DNA of 13,305 nucleotides from Gymnopilus junonius (GCA_015501075.1 JADNYJ010000781.1:1-13305); one strand, 5' to 3'; positions 1 to 9,323 are shown, numbered from the stretch's first letter. The notes: generated from the sequence alone by a model not told the origin. Numbers and translations: made by a program.

Positions 1-1162
1 ATTGATTCGAATCCAGAGAATACAGTGGGGATCATGACAATGGCAGGGAAAAGGTGAAGCTTTACGGAATAAGTAGAACTGCCAAAGAAGTATGAACGCT
101 AACTTTTTGCTTGATTCTTAGCCCTGAAGTCCTAGTGACACATACGAAAGATCTTGGACAAATATTAGGGGGCATCCATACATCGGCCTCCAAAATCGGT
201 GGCGAGATCGACATCCCTACAGCTCTTGCCGTAGCCCAATTAGCCCTGAAGCACCGTGAAAACAAGAACTTGCGCCAACGTATCATTGTCTTCGTCGGCT
301 CACCACCCGGCGACGGCGAGGATAGAGACGAGCAGGCTATGATCAGACTTGCAAAGAAGCTGAAGAAGAATAATGTCGCGGTTGACATCATTGCCTTTGG
401 AGATGGAATTGAAGGTGGTGAAGCCCCCAGATCGTTGAAAGCCTTCATTGAGAACATTAACAGCGGCGACAACTCGTACGTTAGCCTCCATTATTGATTA
501 CCCTGTCTAACCATTTATATCAGACATCTGGTGACCATTGCACCAGGACCCCATCTACTGTCCGATATCCTGATCGCCTCGCCCATTCTGTCTGCGGACA
601 GGAGCGCTAGCATTCCCGAGGCCCTCGGTGGTACCGGTGCTGGTCCTTCTACCGCGACTGGTGGCACCAATGAATTCGAATTTGGCGTTGATCCAAGTCT
701 TGATCCCGAGTTGGCGATGGTCCGTTTGACTTTTTCTCATTTCCTCTCTGATCGACTCACACCTTCCATTGCCCTTGTTTCTCTTAGGCGTTACGCATGT
801 CCATGCAAGAAGCTCAAGCCCGCGAAGCAGCAGAAGCGGCTTCGTCGGCTTCCTCAGCGCCTGCGCCAGCACCTGCTGCCCCTTCAGTCGATACAACGAC
901 TACTCCTGCACCTGCTACTACAACCGCAACCGTACCGTCAGATCCAACAGATGATGAAGAAGAGCGCCTTTTACAAGAGGCATTGGCACTGTCGCAGCAA
1001 ACTGCTGAAGAGGATGATGATGGTGATGTAGAGATGGACGAAGAAGGCGAGGACGACGATGAGGATGACGAAGAGGATGAGGATGCAGCTATTGCAAGGG
1101 CAATTGAGATGAGCATGCAAACGCAGCAGGAAGAGGAGAAGAAGAATGCTCAGAAGAAATGA
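1..1162 (+). CDS. RPN10: 26S proteasome regulatory subunit RPN10 (ubiquitin receptor), 5' end cut by window
   Basis: RPN10 (human PSMD4/S5a) sits in the proteasome 19S particle, stabilises the lid-base contact through an N-terminal VWA domain and binds polyubiquitin through C-terminal UIM helices. Exons seen: 1-53, 122-475, 524-719 and 788-1162, all with GT-AG introns and consistent phase, giving 325 residues without a frame break. The first exon reads [14 protein letters not shown], typical of the early VWA domain, so roughly 30-40 residues lie upstream of the window. VWA core follows ([17 protein letters not shown], then [19 protein letters not shown], then [16 protein letters not shown]). 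The C-terminal part has three UIM-like helices: [18 protein letters not shown] (702-about 815, split by intron 720-787), [14 protein letters not shown] (about 959-1003) and [13 protein letters not shown] (about 1082-1120). A run of Asp/Glu (about 1009-1081) separates the last two. The tail is Lys-rich and ends at TGA 1160-1162. Family assignment is firm; the three-UIM count is a motif reading by eye. Confidence 0.95.
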
Positions 1163-2110
1163 GGCTTGACTTTGCTTTTCTTTTCGGTCTGCGCAATTAA
1201 TCGAGTTTCACTCCAGTCGATGTTAGATGATGACAATGTATTTTCTTTTGCATCTTTTCTTCGTTCTAAGGTGTCAGGCAGGAATATGGTAATTGATATA
1301 TTGGCCGGTTGATACGAGTAGCCGAGCATTCTAGCGTCCTTCTCACTTTGTCAGACCTGGGGCCACTTTGCTTGACTTTGCGCGGAACAGTCGCCCTGTA
1401 CTTGCATGCGATTCTCCCAGTTGGGATGATTTATTCCTGCAACCAAGTTAGCTGTATTTAGCAGTCGAGCGGGTCGAAATCACCGGTTGCAAACATTGCG
1501 AGCCCACACGTCATTTAATCCTCAATAAAGCTTAGATATGAATTGTAGCATGATCGGCGTTGTTTCTGCCTGCTTTCAGGTTGAGACGGTCACATGCTGT
1601 AGGATGTCAGAGTAGGTTGTGCTGTTGGGAACCGGTCAAGTGCTTACCGGTATGTCGTAAAGTGTGAACAAATGGTCGAAGTTCCTTCTTTGACTTGTCA
1701 TAGTTGATTCGTCACAACCGGTTATCCGAAAACGACGACGGAGAAAGCGCAGGGAACTCTGTTGTTTCTATGTATTCAATATACGCGTCCTATAGGTTGC
1801 TCGGAGTCGGCGAGAGTATGGCATTGCAATTGTGGGTTGCGTATCTTCCTGCCGAGGCAAATCCTGGCTTACCTTCCAAGCCCTGCCCCCGAGATGTCTT
1901 GTGTCTCACGAAGGTTCCTCATGATTTTCTGATTCCATCTTTCGATAGAGAGCGACAGCATATATATAACAACCGAGCTTTGTCCATTAACCTCCATCTC
2001 ATTGTCTACTCTTTCTTTTTACCCCCTTTACTACCTACGCCTCAGTCTTGTTTTGCCAAGTGTCTCATTCATTATAGCACCCGCTGCATAACTGAGACAA
2101 TTCTCCTTTA
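1163..2110. other. Intergenic region between RPN10 and the P450 gene
   Basis: About 950 nt with no credible gene. It should hold the RPN10 3' UTR and the P450 promoter. An AATAAA lies at 1524-1529, some 360 nt after the RPN10 stop, and could be a distal polyadenylation signal, but fungal signals are loose and this is weak. An open frame at 1704-2111 runs through the P450 promoter and leader, has no recognisable motif and overlaps a TATA box, so it is treated as chance. Confidence 0.6.
1961..1969 (+). promoter_or_regulatory. TATA box of the P450 gene
   Basis: TATATATAA lies about 140 nt upstream of the P450 start codon at 2111. It is followed by a pyrimidine-rich tract (about 2006-2030), a common arrangement just before fungal transcription starts. 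The transcript start itself cannot be seen. Confidence 0.5.
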
Positions 2111-4453
2111 ATGAGTCTACCACCAGGACCCGTGTACATTCTGCAAAATCTGCCCTACGTTGTGGGCCCACCGGCTGCTGCACTCATAGCAGCTAAGCTC
2201 CTTCCACTCGCTAGCGTCGAGCTGCCGACATGGGCGATCATCCTAGGGTCCATTCTCTCCCTTCCTGTGGCGTGGTTCCTTCAAATACAATACAGGGACT
2301 TCATCGATCAGCGAGCGGCCGCAGCACATGGAGCAGTGTTACCTCCGAAGATACATAGTAAATGGCCCGGGGGCTGGATGTGTTGAAGAGGTTTTTGGCC
2401 AACCTTTCTTCTGGATACCCTGGTGAGCTTCTCCGTCTCTGACGCAACCTTTTGATCCGTCGCTGATTTGATCGACGTTGAAGGTGATTTGTTCGTTGAG
2501 TTTACTAAGGAATATGGTCACACCTTCAACTTCAGGATTTTGTTCGAGAATCGAGTGAACAACTATGTTACCTGTCTTGCTTTCAACTGTTAGCTTATGA
2601 TCTGCCTGCTAGTTCTTCACCACAGAGCCAGAATATATCAAGGCGATATTGGCCAGCCAGTTCGACAATTTCGAGAAAGGTATTTCACTCTCGAGAGCAA
2701 CGACCTAGATGCTAACGCGTATTTAGGACCTGCATTAAACGACCAAAACAAGCATATTCTCGGGACTGGTGTATTCAACTCCGATGGCGACATGTGGAAG
2801 TGAGTTTCGTTTCAACATTTGTGGTAAAGTTGAATCCACCTGACGATCAAATACATTGTAGATTCCATCGCGCAATGACTCGACCTTTCTTTAGTAAAGA
2901 TCGAATCAGCCACTTCGACATATTCGACCGACATGCGACTGAAGCTCTTCGCCAACTGAAGCTCCGCCTTCGGGAAGGCTACCCCGTTGACATTCAAGAT
3001 CTTGCGTCTCGTTTCACCATGGACTCTGCCACAGAATTTCTCTTCAACACGGATGTGCGCTCCCTCGACGCCGGCCTACCATACCCTCATTATTCTCCTT
3101 TGGTGAATACCTCAGCTGTCGACCATCCCGCAAACCAGTTTTCTCGAGCATTCGATGAAGCGCAAAGATTCATCGCCTTACGTGGGAGACGTGGCATCAA
3201 CTGGCCGCTGTCCGAATTCTGGAAAGATGAAGTCAAGGAGAAAATGGTCATCGTAAGGGGCTTTATTGACCCAATCATTAAGACTGCTGTAGAGCGCAAA
3301 CGGGCTTCAGGCGTCAGCGAAAAATCGAGCTCTGAGAAAGACAGAGAAGCGAAAGAGGGCGAGAGCTTGCTGGACCATTTGATCAATTATACTGAAGGTG
3401 GGCCAGTTCTGAACCACAGGAAGTGCTCTTCAGTAATCCGATTCTTTTGAAGACCACACTGTGCTTCGTGACGAAGTATTGAATATCTTACTGGCAGGCC
3501 GCGATACTGTGAGCTTTTATCTCCGCCATTCCGTGGTTCATTATCTGACACTTTTGTCAAGACCACTAATAGCATTACCTTCGCCACCTATATGCTTGCT
3601 GAACATCCGATGTTTTCGAGCGTCTGAGGCAGGAAGTTTTGGACAAAGTTGGAGAAACACGCCGCCCTACGTTTGAAGATATGAAAGATATGAAGTATCT
3701 CCGGGCAGTAATCAACGAAACGCTCAGGTTATACCCGCAGTGTGAGTGATTTTCAATAAATTATGGGATTAAGACGTGAACTAATGGTGACATTTGCAGG
3801 CCTTTCAATATCCGAAGCACGAACAAGCCTGTGGTTCTTCCTGGAAAATACGGAAACCTGCCATTCTACCTACCTCGAATAGCAAGTAAGCCTTCTTACA
3901 ACCATCTGTCCCCATGTAAAATTTATGATTCCTCAGAGCTCCTTACAGTGTATTCATGATGCACCGAAGGAAAGATCTTTGGGGTCCGATGGTAAGAAAA
4001 TTATTAGTCGAAGCGTGGACTGAAAGTTTAACCTTGTTTTAAAGCTGATGTATTGACCCGGATCGGTCCTCGACACTAGTTGAAGAAGTACCTCACTCCC
4101 AATCCTTTCATCTTCTTGCCATTCAACGCCGGCCGAGATATGTTTAGGACAACAGGTATTGTCGTCCAGTCAAAAATTTCGCGCTGTCACTAATTACATT
4201 CTTGCTCCAAAGTTTGCTTATCACGAAACCTCGTTCTTCCTCATTAGATTGTTGCAACAATTCTCTGGTATCACCCACGTTTATGAGGCGCAGCCGAGTC
4301 CTGCAGGCCGACCTCTCGCATCCTGGAAAGGAGCTGAGGGGTCCCAAAGGACGGGATAAACTAAGGCTTAAGACCTATTTGACTATGAGTGCTAATGGAG
4401 GCTGCTGGGTCAAGCTTGAGGAGGCGCAGGTTCAGAACAATGTATCTGTTTAA
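2111..4453 (+). CDS. Cytochrome P450, CYP63-like, 11 exons, about 11 single-base frame breaks
   Basis: Haem-thiolate monooxygenase; CYP63 members of white-rot fungi oxidise hydrocarbons and xenobiotics at the ER membrane using electrons from P450 reductase. Exons: 2111-2422, 2484-2554, 2613-2679, 2727-2799, 2862-3397, 3453-3508, 3562-3741, 3800-3885, 3937-3991, 4045-4155 and 4213-4453, about 600 codons, the usual CYP63 length. The N-terminus has a hydrophobic anchor (about residues 40-60, [18 protein letters not shown]). Helix C shows W-K-F-H-R across the exon 4/5 junction. Helix I reads AGRDT, then [11 protein letters not shown]. Helix K has E-T-L-R (3717-3728). The haem motif F-N-A-G-(P-R)-(I)-C-L-G lies at 4122-4150, with the proximal Cys at 4141-4143. 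Frame breaks, nearly all one missing base, fall near 2369-2373, 3609, 3802, 3874, 3988, 4053, 4067, 4079, 4133, 4138 and between 4296 and 4316. The family features survive in every segment, so sequence error is more likely than a dead gene, though a recent pseudogene is possible. The CYP63 assignment is from remembered family pattern; another Agaricomycete clan member is possible. Confidence 0.8.
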
Positions 4454-4946
4454 TCAGTCGATAGCGGACGTTCAACCAGCCCTGCTACATTTTTGGTTTG
4501 GCCTGTAGTTATCGATTACTTGTGTTCTATAGACGTATATTATGTTCTCAAGATAATAGTTCGATATAAATACACTTTCAAATTTGACATTCGTGATCAG
4601 GATGCCTAGGTGCGCGGATTTTAAACCGCTTTTGGAAATTCATACCTTTTCGGAATGTGGCGTAAATTGATGGAAGCCTCCGGTCTTCAAACTGTTTTGA
4701 CTACTTCAAGTTGACTGGCCTGTCTTTGGCTCTGACCCCGTTGTATTTCTCACATCTCAATATGATCCTCTGTCGACCGAACCGCGTCGGACGTGCTCAT
4801 TCTCAAATATCAGATAAAATACAGGTTATTTCAGTAAAATAAAACTGGGTCTCCAAAACATAGTTCATACAACGTTACATAGAATGGTAGACATAAAATC
4901 AGTCAGTGCAATGAAGGCAGGCTAAACATCCAGCTAAACATTGGAT
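4454..4946. other. Intergenic region between two convergent genes
   Basis: About 490 AT-rich nt between the P450 stop and the end of the minus-strand gene. It must hold both 3' ends. I see no open frame, RNA gene or repeat that I can support. Confidence 0.6.
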
Positions 4947-5902
4947 TTACAAAGGACTTTTAGTTGCTCCGGTTGCCATAAATATGTTCTTTCTGCATGA
5001 TACTACAAGGCAAAACCCCCCTGTACCAGGATCAATCGGTGTCGGGTTGGGAAACAGACAGGAGAGTCTATGAGATGTCGAGTTCTTGACGTTCTGATAA
5101 TTAGTTTTCAATATCTACTCGATGACGCGACAAGACCTTAAAGACGAGGGCCAACTGGATAATGACATTATCAGAGGCATGGAGCCCAAAGGAAAGGTCG
5201 AGCGTGAGCAGTTTGGTCACGTAGATTGATGCGACACAAACAGCAATGGAAACTTCGAGCGGATTTGCTGTGGCACCAATGGGAATGATAAGGAAATTAC
5301 AGAACTCATGGAAGGACTTGTACTGCAAATGAAGGTGAGCACAGAGTTCAAGTGACAAACATTGCACATCGAACCTCATCTTTAGAGATTATTTTGCTGC
5401 AGTTAACAATAGCTTGGAGAAGAGCATCCCCGGACGGGCCCAACGAGTTCTTTAGCTCAAGAATATCTCACTCACTAGTTCCTACATTCGCTGCGTCGAC
5501 TAGCTCTGTGATCGCCTCCTCACGCGGGCCCTTACTTGCATAAAACTTGACTGCGTGACAGATGTAGTTGGCAACACAAAAAGCTTCGTTCTCAGAAATG
5601 TTAACTTGTCCGAGATTGCCGAAACTTTGCTGCAAGGCGGCAAGGGCAGGGCTGAAAATCGCAGCAGGGGCACCGCCAGGCAGACCTATGTGGATGTCAG
5701 GCTCTTCCCCGCCAAACACCTTCTTCAGCAGGCGGGATTCCTTGACCAGTTCCGATGGCGAAGGAAGGGATAAACGATTATTTAAACAATCATTGAGGGC
5801 TAAGGCGTAAATGAGAAAGGTGAGTAGCCATAAGATGCCAGCATAATGGCCACCTTTCTTGACCTTCCTTTTATACACAGTTGTTGATCGGATGCAAGCC
5901 AT
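4947..5902 (-). pseudogene. Lineage-specific Agaricomycete-type gene, apparently truncated or decayed; function unknown
   Basis: Reading leftward from ATG 5900-5902, the frame is open for 144 codons to TGA at 5468-5470. It includes a hydrophobic stretch (GILWLLTFLIYALAL). That stretch may be translation of an in-frame 54-nt intron, 5800-5853, with GT...AG ends and a branch-like CTCAC. After the TGA the same frame continues (DILELKNSLGPSGDALLQ, SKIISKDE). It joins through a plausible 52-nt intron (5323-5374) to YKSFHEFCNFLIIPIGAT and then LTLDLSFGLHASDN, ending at a stop at 5101-5103. A one-base shift there continues coding-like text (LSCLFPNPTPIDPG) to a stop at 4947-4949. The order of segments recalls the N-terminal part of a basidiomycete hypothetical family that I believe carries a kinase-like region further on, absent here; this recollection is weak. 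The model needs one stop read-through and one frameshift, so it may be a remnant, or hit by the same sequence errors as its neighbours. The 144-codon frame alone is the minimal gene. Confidence 0.45.
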
Positions 5903-6797
5903 GAGGAAAGACCAATGAAAGACTGGTCACATCCTTGATCTGACTATCGGCTAGTTGCCCATGAAGCCACTGAAGGCACACTTCTGCAAGGTTTTCTCGG
6001 GTTCGATCTACAATCGCCTCCAATAGTTGCACGGCCTAACTATCGGAACGTATCTTAATGACCAAGAAAAGAGGCTTTTCTGCAGGAAATAACAGGCGAA
6101 TTTCACATGGTCATGTAAGAAAACACTGTTTAAAACCCAAGTAACGCAAATGTTGGGGAGCCCGAAAAAGAAAAACATTTAAAATGGCGGCCTGGAGGAA
6201 AAAACCCAGCATCAAATCCAGTACTTAGCACATCGCCTTGGAAACCTGCGGCGTGCGCAGACCGCCTTGTCCGCAGCAACCAAGGCCAACTGTGAGGACG
6301 TACAGTTCATTTGCGAAATAGCCGAACAGCCAAAGAGTTGTTCGACAGTCGACTGGCATATTTTATGGTCAGCGCAGTTCCCGTCATATGAGCCTGCGGA
6401 CATCGCTAGCGAAGGCGAGAACATTAATGTATTGTCAGTTAAGACTGGATTTTTCACTAAACGTCTTCAAATTAATGTATGGCATAGGTTTTGTGTAACC
6501 ATGGACAGGTAATTTGCATACTTCGTTCAACGTTGCGTGTCACCCACTGATCATCGGCCTTGGGTAGAACGGAACGGATTCTCGGAACAAACCAGGGATA
6601 TCCAGGGTCGGCAATAAATGCCAGATCAGGCAACGCCATCACCCGTCACCGGCTCCGAACTCGGCTTCCATGTGGCAAGCCACCTCAAAACGGTGATGAA
6701 ATGTCTTGGCATTGGTATTCTGCGCTTCACTCCAACCTTTGGCTTCGCTTGGCACTTGGTGAAACATACGCTATTATGAAAAGGAGACCAAGGATGA

Positions 6798-6809
6798 CGC
6801 AGCTCGCAG
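6798..6809 (+). promoter_or_regulatory. 12-nt word shared by the two actin promoters (copy in actin 1)
   Basis: CGCAGCTCGCAG occurs here, about 150 nt before the actin 1 start codon, and again exactly at 9238-9249, about 175 nt before the actin 2 start. Flanking bases differ on both sides, so it is not simply part of a long conserved block. A role as a shared transcription-factor site is inference. Confidence 0.35.
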
Positions 6810-6836
6810 TCACACCGCTGCGTAGCGGCGACTGCG
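6805..6836. repeat. Imperfect 32-nt palindrome in the actin 1 promoter
   Basis: CGCAGTC (6805-6811) is the reverse complement of GACTGCG (6830-6836). Nested inside, CCGCT (6815-6819) pairs with AGCGG (6824-6828). That gives twelve paired positions with a 3-nt/1-nt internal bulge and a 4-nt centre. It lies 21 nt upstream of the TATA box and overlaps the shared 12-nt word. It could be a dimeric protein site or form a hairpin; chance is possible. Confidence 0.45.
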
Positions 6837-6857
6837 ACGTTCTTTCCGCTGCTGGGA

Positions 6858-6865
6858 TATAAAAT
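6858..6865 (+). promoter_or_regulatory. TATA box of actin 1
   Basis: ATATAAAA lies 94 nt upstream of the start codon at 6960, close to the spacing of the proximal TATA box in actin 2 (93 nt). The equal spacing supports it as the working core promoter. Confidence 0.6.
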
Positions 6866-6959
6866 GGCTCTGGCGATTTCGAAGAGGACTCGCAAACCCA
6901 CCAACTGAATTTCTTAAACTCACAAGCCAAGTAACTTCTTCGTTAACCTCAAGTGAATC

Positions 6960-8542
6960 ATGGAAGACGATATCTCTGCAATTGTACGTTTCTTACCTTT
7001 ACAGTTTGATGATGAAGCTGACGCACCTTTTCTTCTAGGTTATTGACAATGGATCTGGCATGTGTAAGGCTGGGTGTAAGTGTCTGTCCGTATCTTTATT
7101 TCCTGCTTGAAATTGAAGTCCTGTTGGTCTTGTATAGTTGCCGGTAAATTTCAGAGTTCTGCTGCTCTTTGAATTTCTTTCTCAATAATATATAACTAGG
7201 TGATGATGCTCCCCGCGCTGTTTTCCCGTCAGTGTTTTCTGCCTTTTTGTTCTCGTTACATTTGAGGCTCAACCGTTTTCAGCTCAATCGTTGGTCGCGC
7301 TCGCCACCTTGGCGTCATGGTCGGCTTGGGCAGCAAGGATTCTTGGGTTGGGTAAGGGTCCGAATATTATATATCCCAGCATATCACTCATTTATAATGA
7401 ATGCTTTCTCAAACAGAGATGAAGCGCAGGCAAAGCGTGGAGTCCTTTCCCTCAAGTACCCCATCGAGCATGGAATCGTTACCAACTGGGACGACATGGA
7501 AAAGATTTGGCACCACACGTTCTACAACGAACTCCGCATCGCACCCGAGGAGCATCCCGTCCTCTTGACCGAAGCTCCGCTCAACCCCAAAGCCAACCGT
7601 GAAAAGATGACCCAGATCATGTTCGAGACGTTCAATGTACCCGCGTTCTACGTTCAGATCCAGGCCGTGCTCTCCTTGTACACCTCTGGACGTACCACTG
7701 GTATCGTTTTGGACTCTGGCGATGGTGTCTCTCATACTGTCCCAATTTATGAGGGGTTCGCGTTGCCACATGCCATTCAGAGGTTGGATTTGGCTGGAAG
7801 GGATTTAACGGATTATTTGATCAAGAATTTGATGGAGAGGGGATATCCGTTCACGACGAGTGCGGAGAGGGAGGTTGTGCGAGATATTAAGGAGAAGCTG
7901 TGTTACGTGGCGTTGGACTTCGAGCAGGAGTTGCAGGTTGCGGCTACTTCTTCGGCTATTGAGAAGAGTTATGAGTTGCCGGATGGGCAGGTTATTACCA
8001 TCGGCAATGAGAGGTATGTCGTGGGTTCTGGGACACGAAGGTTGGTGCTAATAATGTTGGGAAAGGTTCCGCGCCCCCGAAGCTCTCTTCCAACCTGCGT
8101 TCATAGGGCTCGAATCGGCTGGTATTCACGAGACTGTGTAAGCACTTGACGTCCTCTCGCAAAGACTGTTTTCATTGACTAGTTTCCTAGTTACAACTCT
8201 ATCTTCAAATGCGACCTCGATGTCCGTCGTGAACTTTACGGAAATATCGTGCTCTCTGGAGGATCCACCATGTTCCCTGGCATCACCGATCGCTTGCAGA
8301 AGGAATTGACTGCTCTCGCTCCTTCCAGCATGAAAGTCAAAGTCGTCGCTCCCCCTGAGCGCAAGTACTCAGTGTGGATTGGAGGTTCTATCCTGGCATC
8401 CCTTAGCACCTTCCAGAACCTTTGGTGCTCTAAGCAAGAGTATGATGAGTCTGGACCTGCTATCGTTCATCGCAGTGAGTTTTGCTATTTTACATTCCTC
8501 GCTGCAGTTTTCCTAACGAGACTCTTTCTAGAATGCTTCTAG
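6960..8542 (+). CDS. Actin, divergent paralog (upstream tandem copy), complete
   Basis: Actin polymerises into cytoskeletal filaments and hydrolyses ATP. Nine exons: 6960-6983, 7039-7075, 7138-7143, 7200-7227, 7283-7351, 7417-8013, 8066-8137, 8191-8474 and 8532-8542. They sum to 1128 nt, exactly 375 residues plus stop, with no frame break and GT-AG introns. Exon 3 is only 6 nt (TTGCCG). The first ATP phosphate loop ([15 protein letters not shown]), the second ([11 protein letters not shown]), catalytic Gln137 and the C-terminal RKCF end are present. The D-loop region departs from normal actin: Ala38 for Pro, Leu41 for Gln, Leu47 for Met, Ser49 for Gln and Trp53 for Tyr. Further on it has Gln135 and Thr144 for Ala, Ser160 for Thr and Gln176 for Leu. 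Intact frame and key residues argue for a functional, specialised actin, not a pseudogene. Between 7781 and 8013 Arg is nearly always AGG and Leu mostly TTG, unlike the rest of the gene. Two actin genes per genome are known from other basidiomycetes such as Schizophyllum and Suillus. Confidence 0.95.
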
Positions 8543-9081
8543 ATGCCGTGGAATGGAGCAGGAGTCGCTTTTAGCCTGGTGCAATTTTCAAACCTGTAAA
8601 TTCATATATTTGCGTTACGTGCCTACGATGTTGTACGTCAGATGTGCACAATATATAGCCTGATTTTGCTGTTCCTGAGTCCTCTCGGGAACGCGAAGTT
8701 GAATATCTATGCGTAATTGAGAAATCGGAGCCGATTGGCGCCCACCATTTATAAGATCCGATGGTGGAGGGGTGCTATTTAAATGCATTCCGCCACGCTG
8801 TCGAGTCTTCCTGAAGGATGCCAAGACATATATTTCTGCGCATTGGCATCGCATTTGAGCACCTGTGACTCTTACCTGGGATGTCCTGTGAGAAGGATTC
8901 CTCACCGGGATTTAACCGAGCCCCGGAGGCCATTTTTGTCCCATTCAAAAAAGGACAAAGAGCCCATAGCGTCGAAAGGAACTTGAATTATTTCTTCCCC
9001 AGTTAAAAGCCGCACAAAAGCTGCAAAGTGAGACCTTGGTGGTCGGAAGGAGGGAGGACACAGCCCCGCGGCCACAGGGTC

Positions 9082-9088
9082 TATAAAA
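9082..9088 (+). promoter_or_regulatory. Distal TATA-like box upstream of actin 2
   Basis: TATAAAA about 340 nt before the start codon. It matches the consensus better than the proximal box but is far from the ATG. It could serve an alternative longer leader or be unused. Confidence 0.3.
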
Positions 9089-9218
9089 GGAAATGGAATA
9101 AGCCTGCCCTCACGCCATCGGATAAGCCCAAGAGCCCTGGAAACCCTGCTGATCACTCCTTCGTCCATCACCTCACCAATCCGGAGCAGCTTCAGGTCAG
9201 TGCCTCTTTCCTGCTCGT

Positions 9219-9235
9219 CGCCGTCCATAACGGCG
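9219..9235. repeat. Small inverted repeat in the actin 2 promoter
   Basis: CGCCGT (9219-9224) and ACGGCG (9230-9235) are reverse complements with a 5-nt centre, immediately before the shared 12-nt word. Actin 1 also has a palindrome next to its copy of that word, though of different sequence. Confidence 0.35.
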
Positions 9236-9237
9236 TC

Positions 9238-9249
9238 CGCAGCTCGCAG
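9238..9249 (+). promoter_or_regulatory. 12-nt word shared by the two actin promoters (copy in actin 2)
   Basis: Exact second copy of CGCAGCTCGCAG (first at 6798-6809), 74 nt upstream of the proximal TATA box. It runs into CAGCTG (9247-9252), an E-box-type hexamer that the actin 1 copy lacks. Confidence 0.35.
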
Positions 9250-9323
9250 CTGACTCGCTTACTGACTCTTTTGTTGGCCATCTGTCGTTCTCCATAACTC
9301 CTGCTGCGCATTTCCGCCATCAC

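Larger units (their letters stand above)
5903..6959. other. Divergent intergenic region upstream of actin 1
   Basis: About 1.06 kb between the minus-strand gene and the plus-strand actin, so it should carry both promoters. Small open frames on both strands near 6212-6512 and 6560-6930 overlap one another, lack recognisable motifs and are taken as chance. The last 170 nt contain the actin promoter signals listed separately. Confidence 0.55.

Noticed and set aside
814..1116. Long serine-rich open frame on the minus strand
   Set aside because: It is the complement of the GAN-rich acidic stretch of RPN10; the poly-Ser text is a by-product of Asp/Glu codon repeats.
1704..2111. 135-codon plus-strand open frame before the P450
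   Set aside because: No family features, covers the TATA box and leader, and ends at the P450 start codon; best explained by chance.
6212..6512. Paired open frames on both strands upstream of actin 1
   Set aside because: Each shadows the other, neither has recognisable domains, and no introns or promoter signals support either.
7409..7771. Antisense open frames inside both actins (also 9971-10297)
   Set aside because: They mirror the biased codons of the largest actin exon and have no motif or splice structure of their own.
8742..8767. Inverted repeat CCACCAT/ATGGTGG as a transposon end or terminator
   Set aside because: Only 7 bp arms, no target-site duplication or transposase nearby, and fungal genes do not use hairpin terminators.
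8880..8935. Stretch resembling a tRNA B box on the minus strand (GGTTAAATCCC)
   Set aside because: Lacks the invariant C of GGTTCRA and I could not draw an acceptor stem, D arm or anticodon arm around it.
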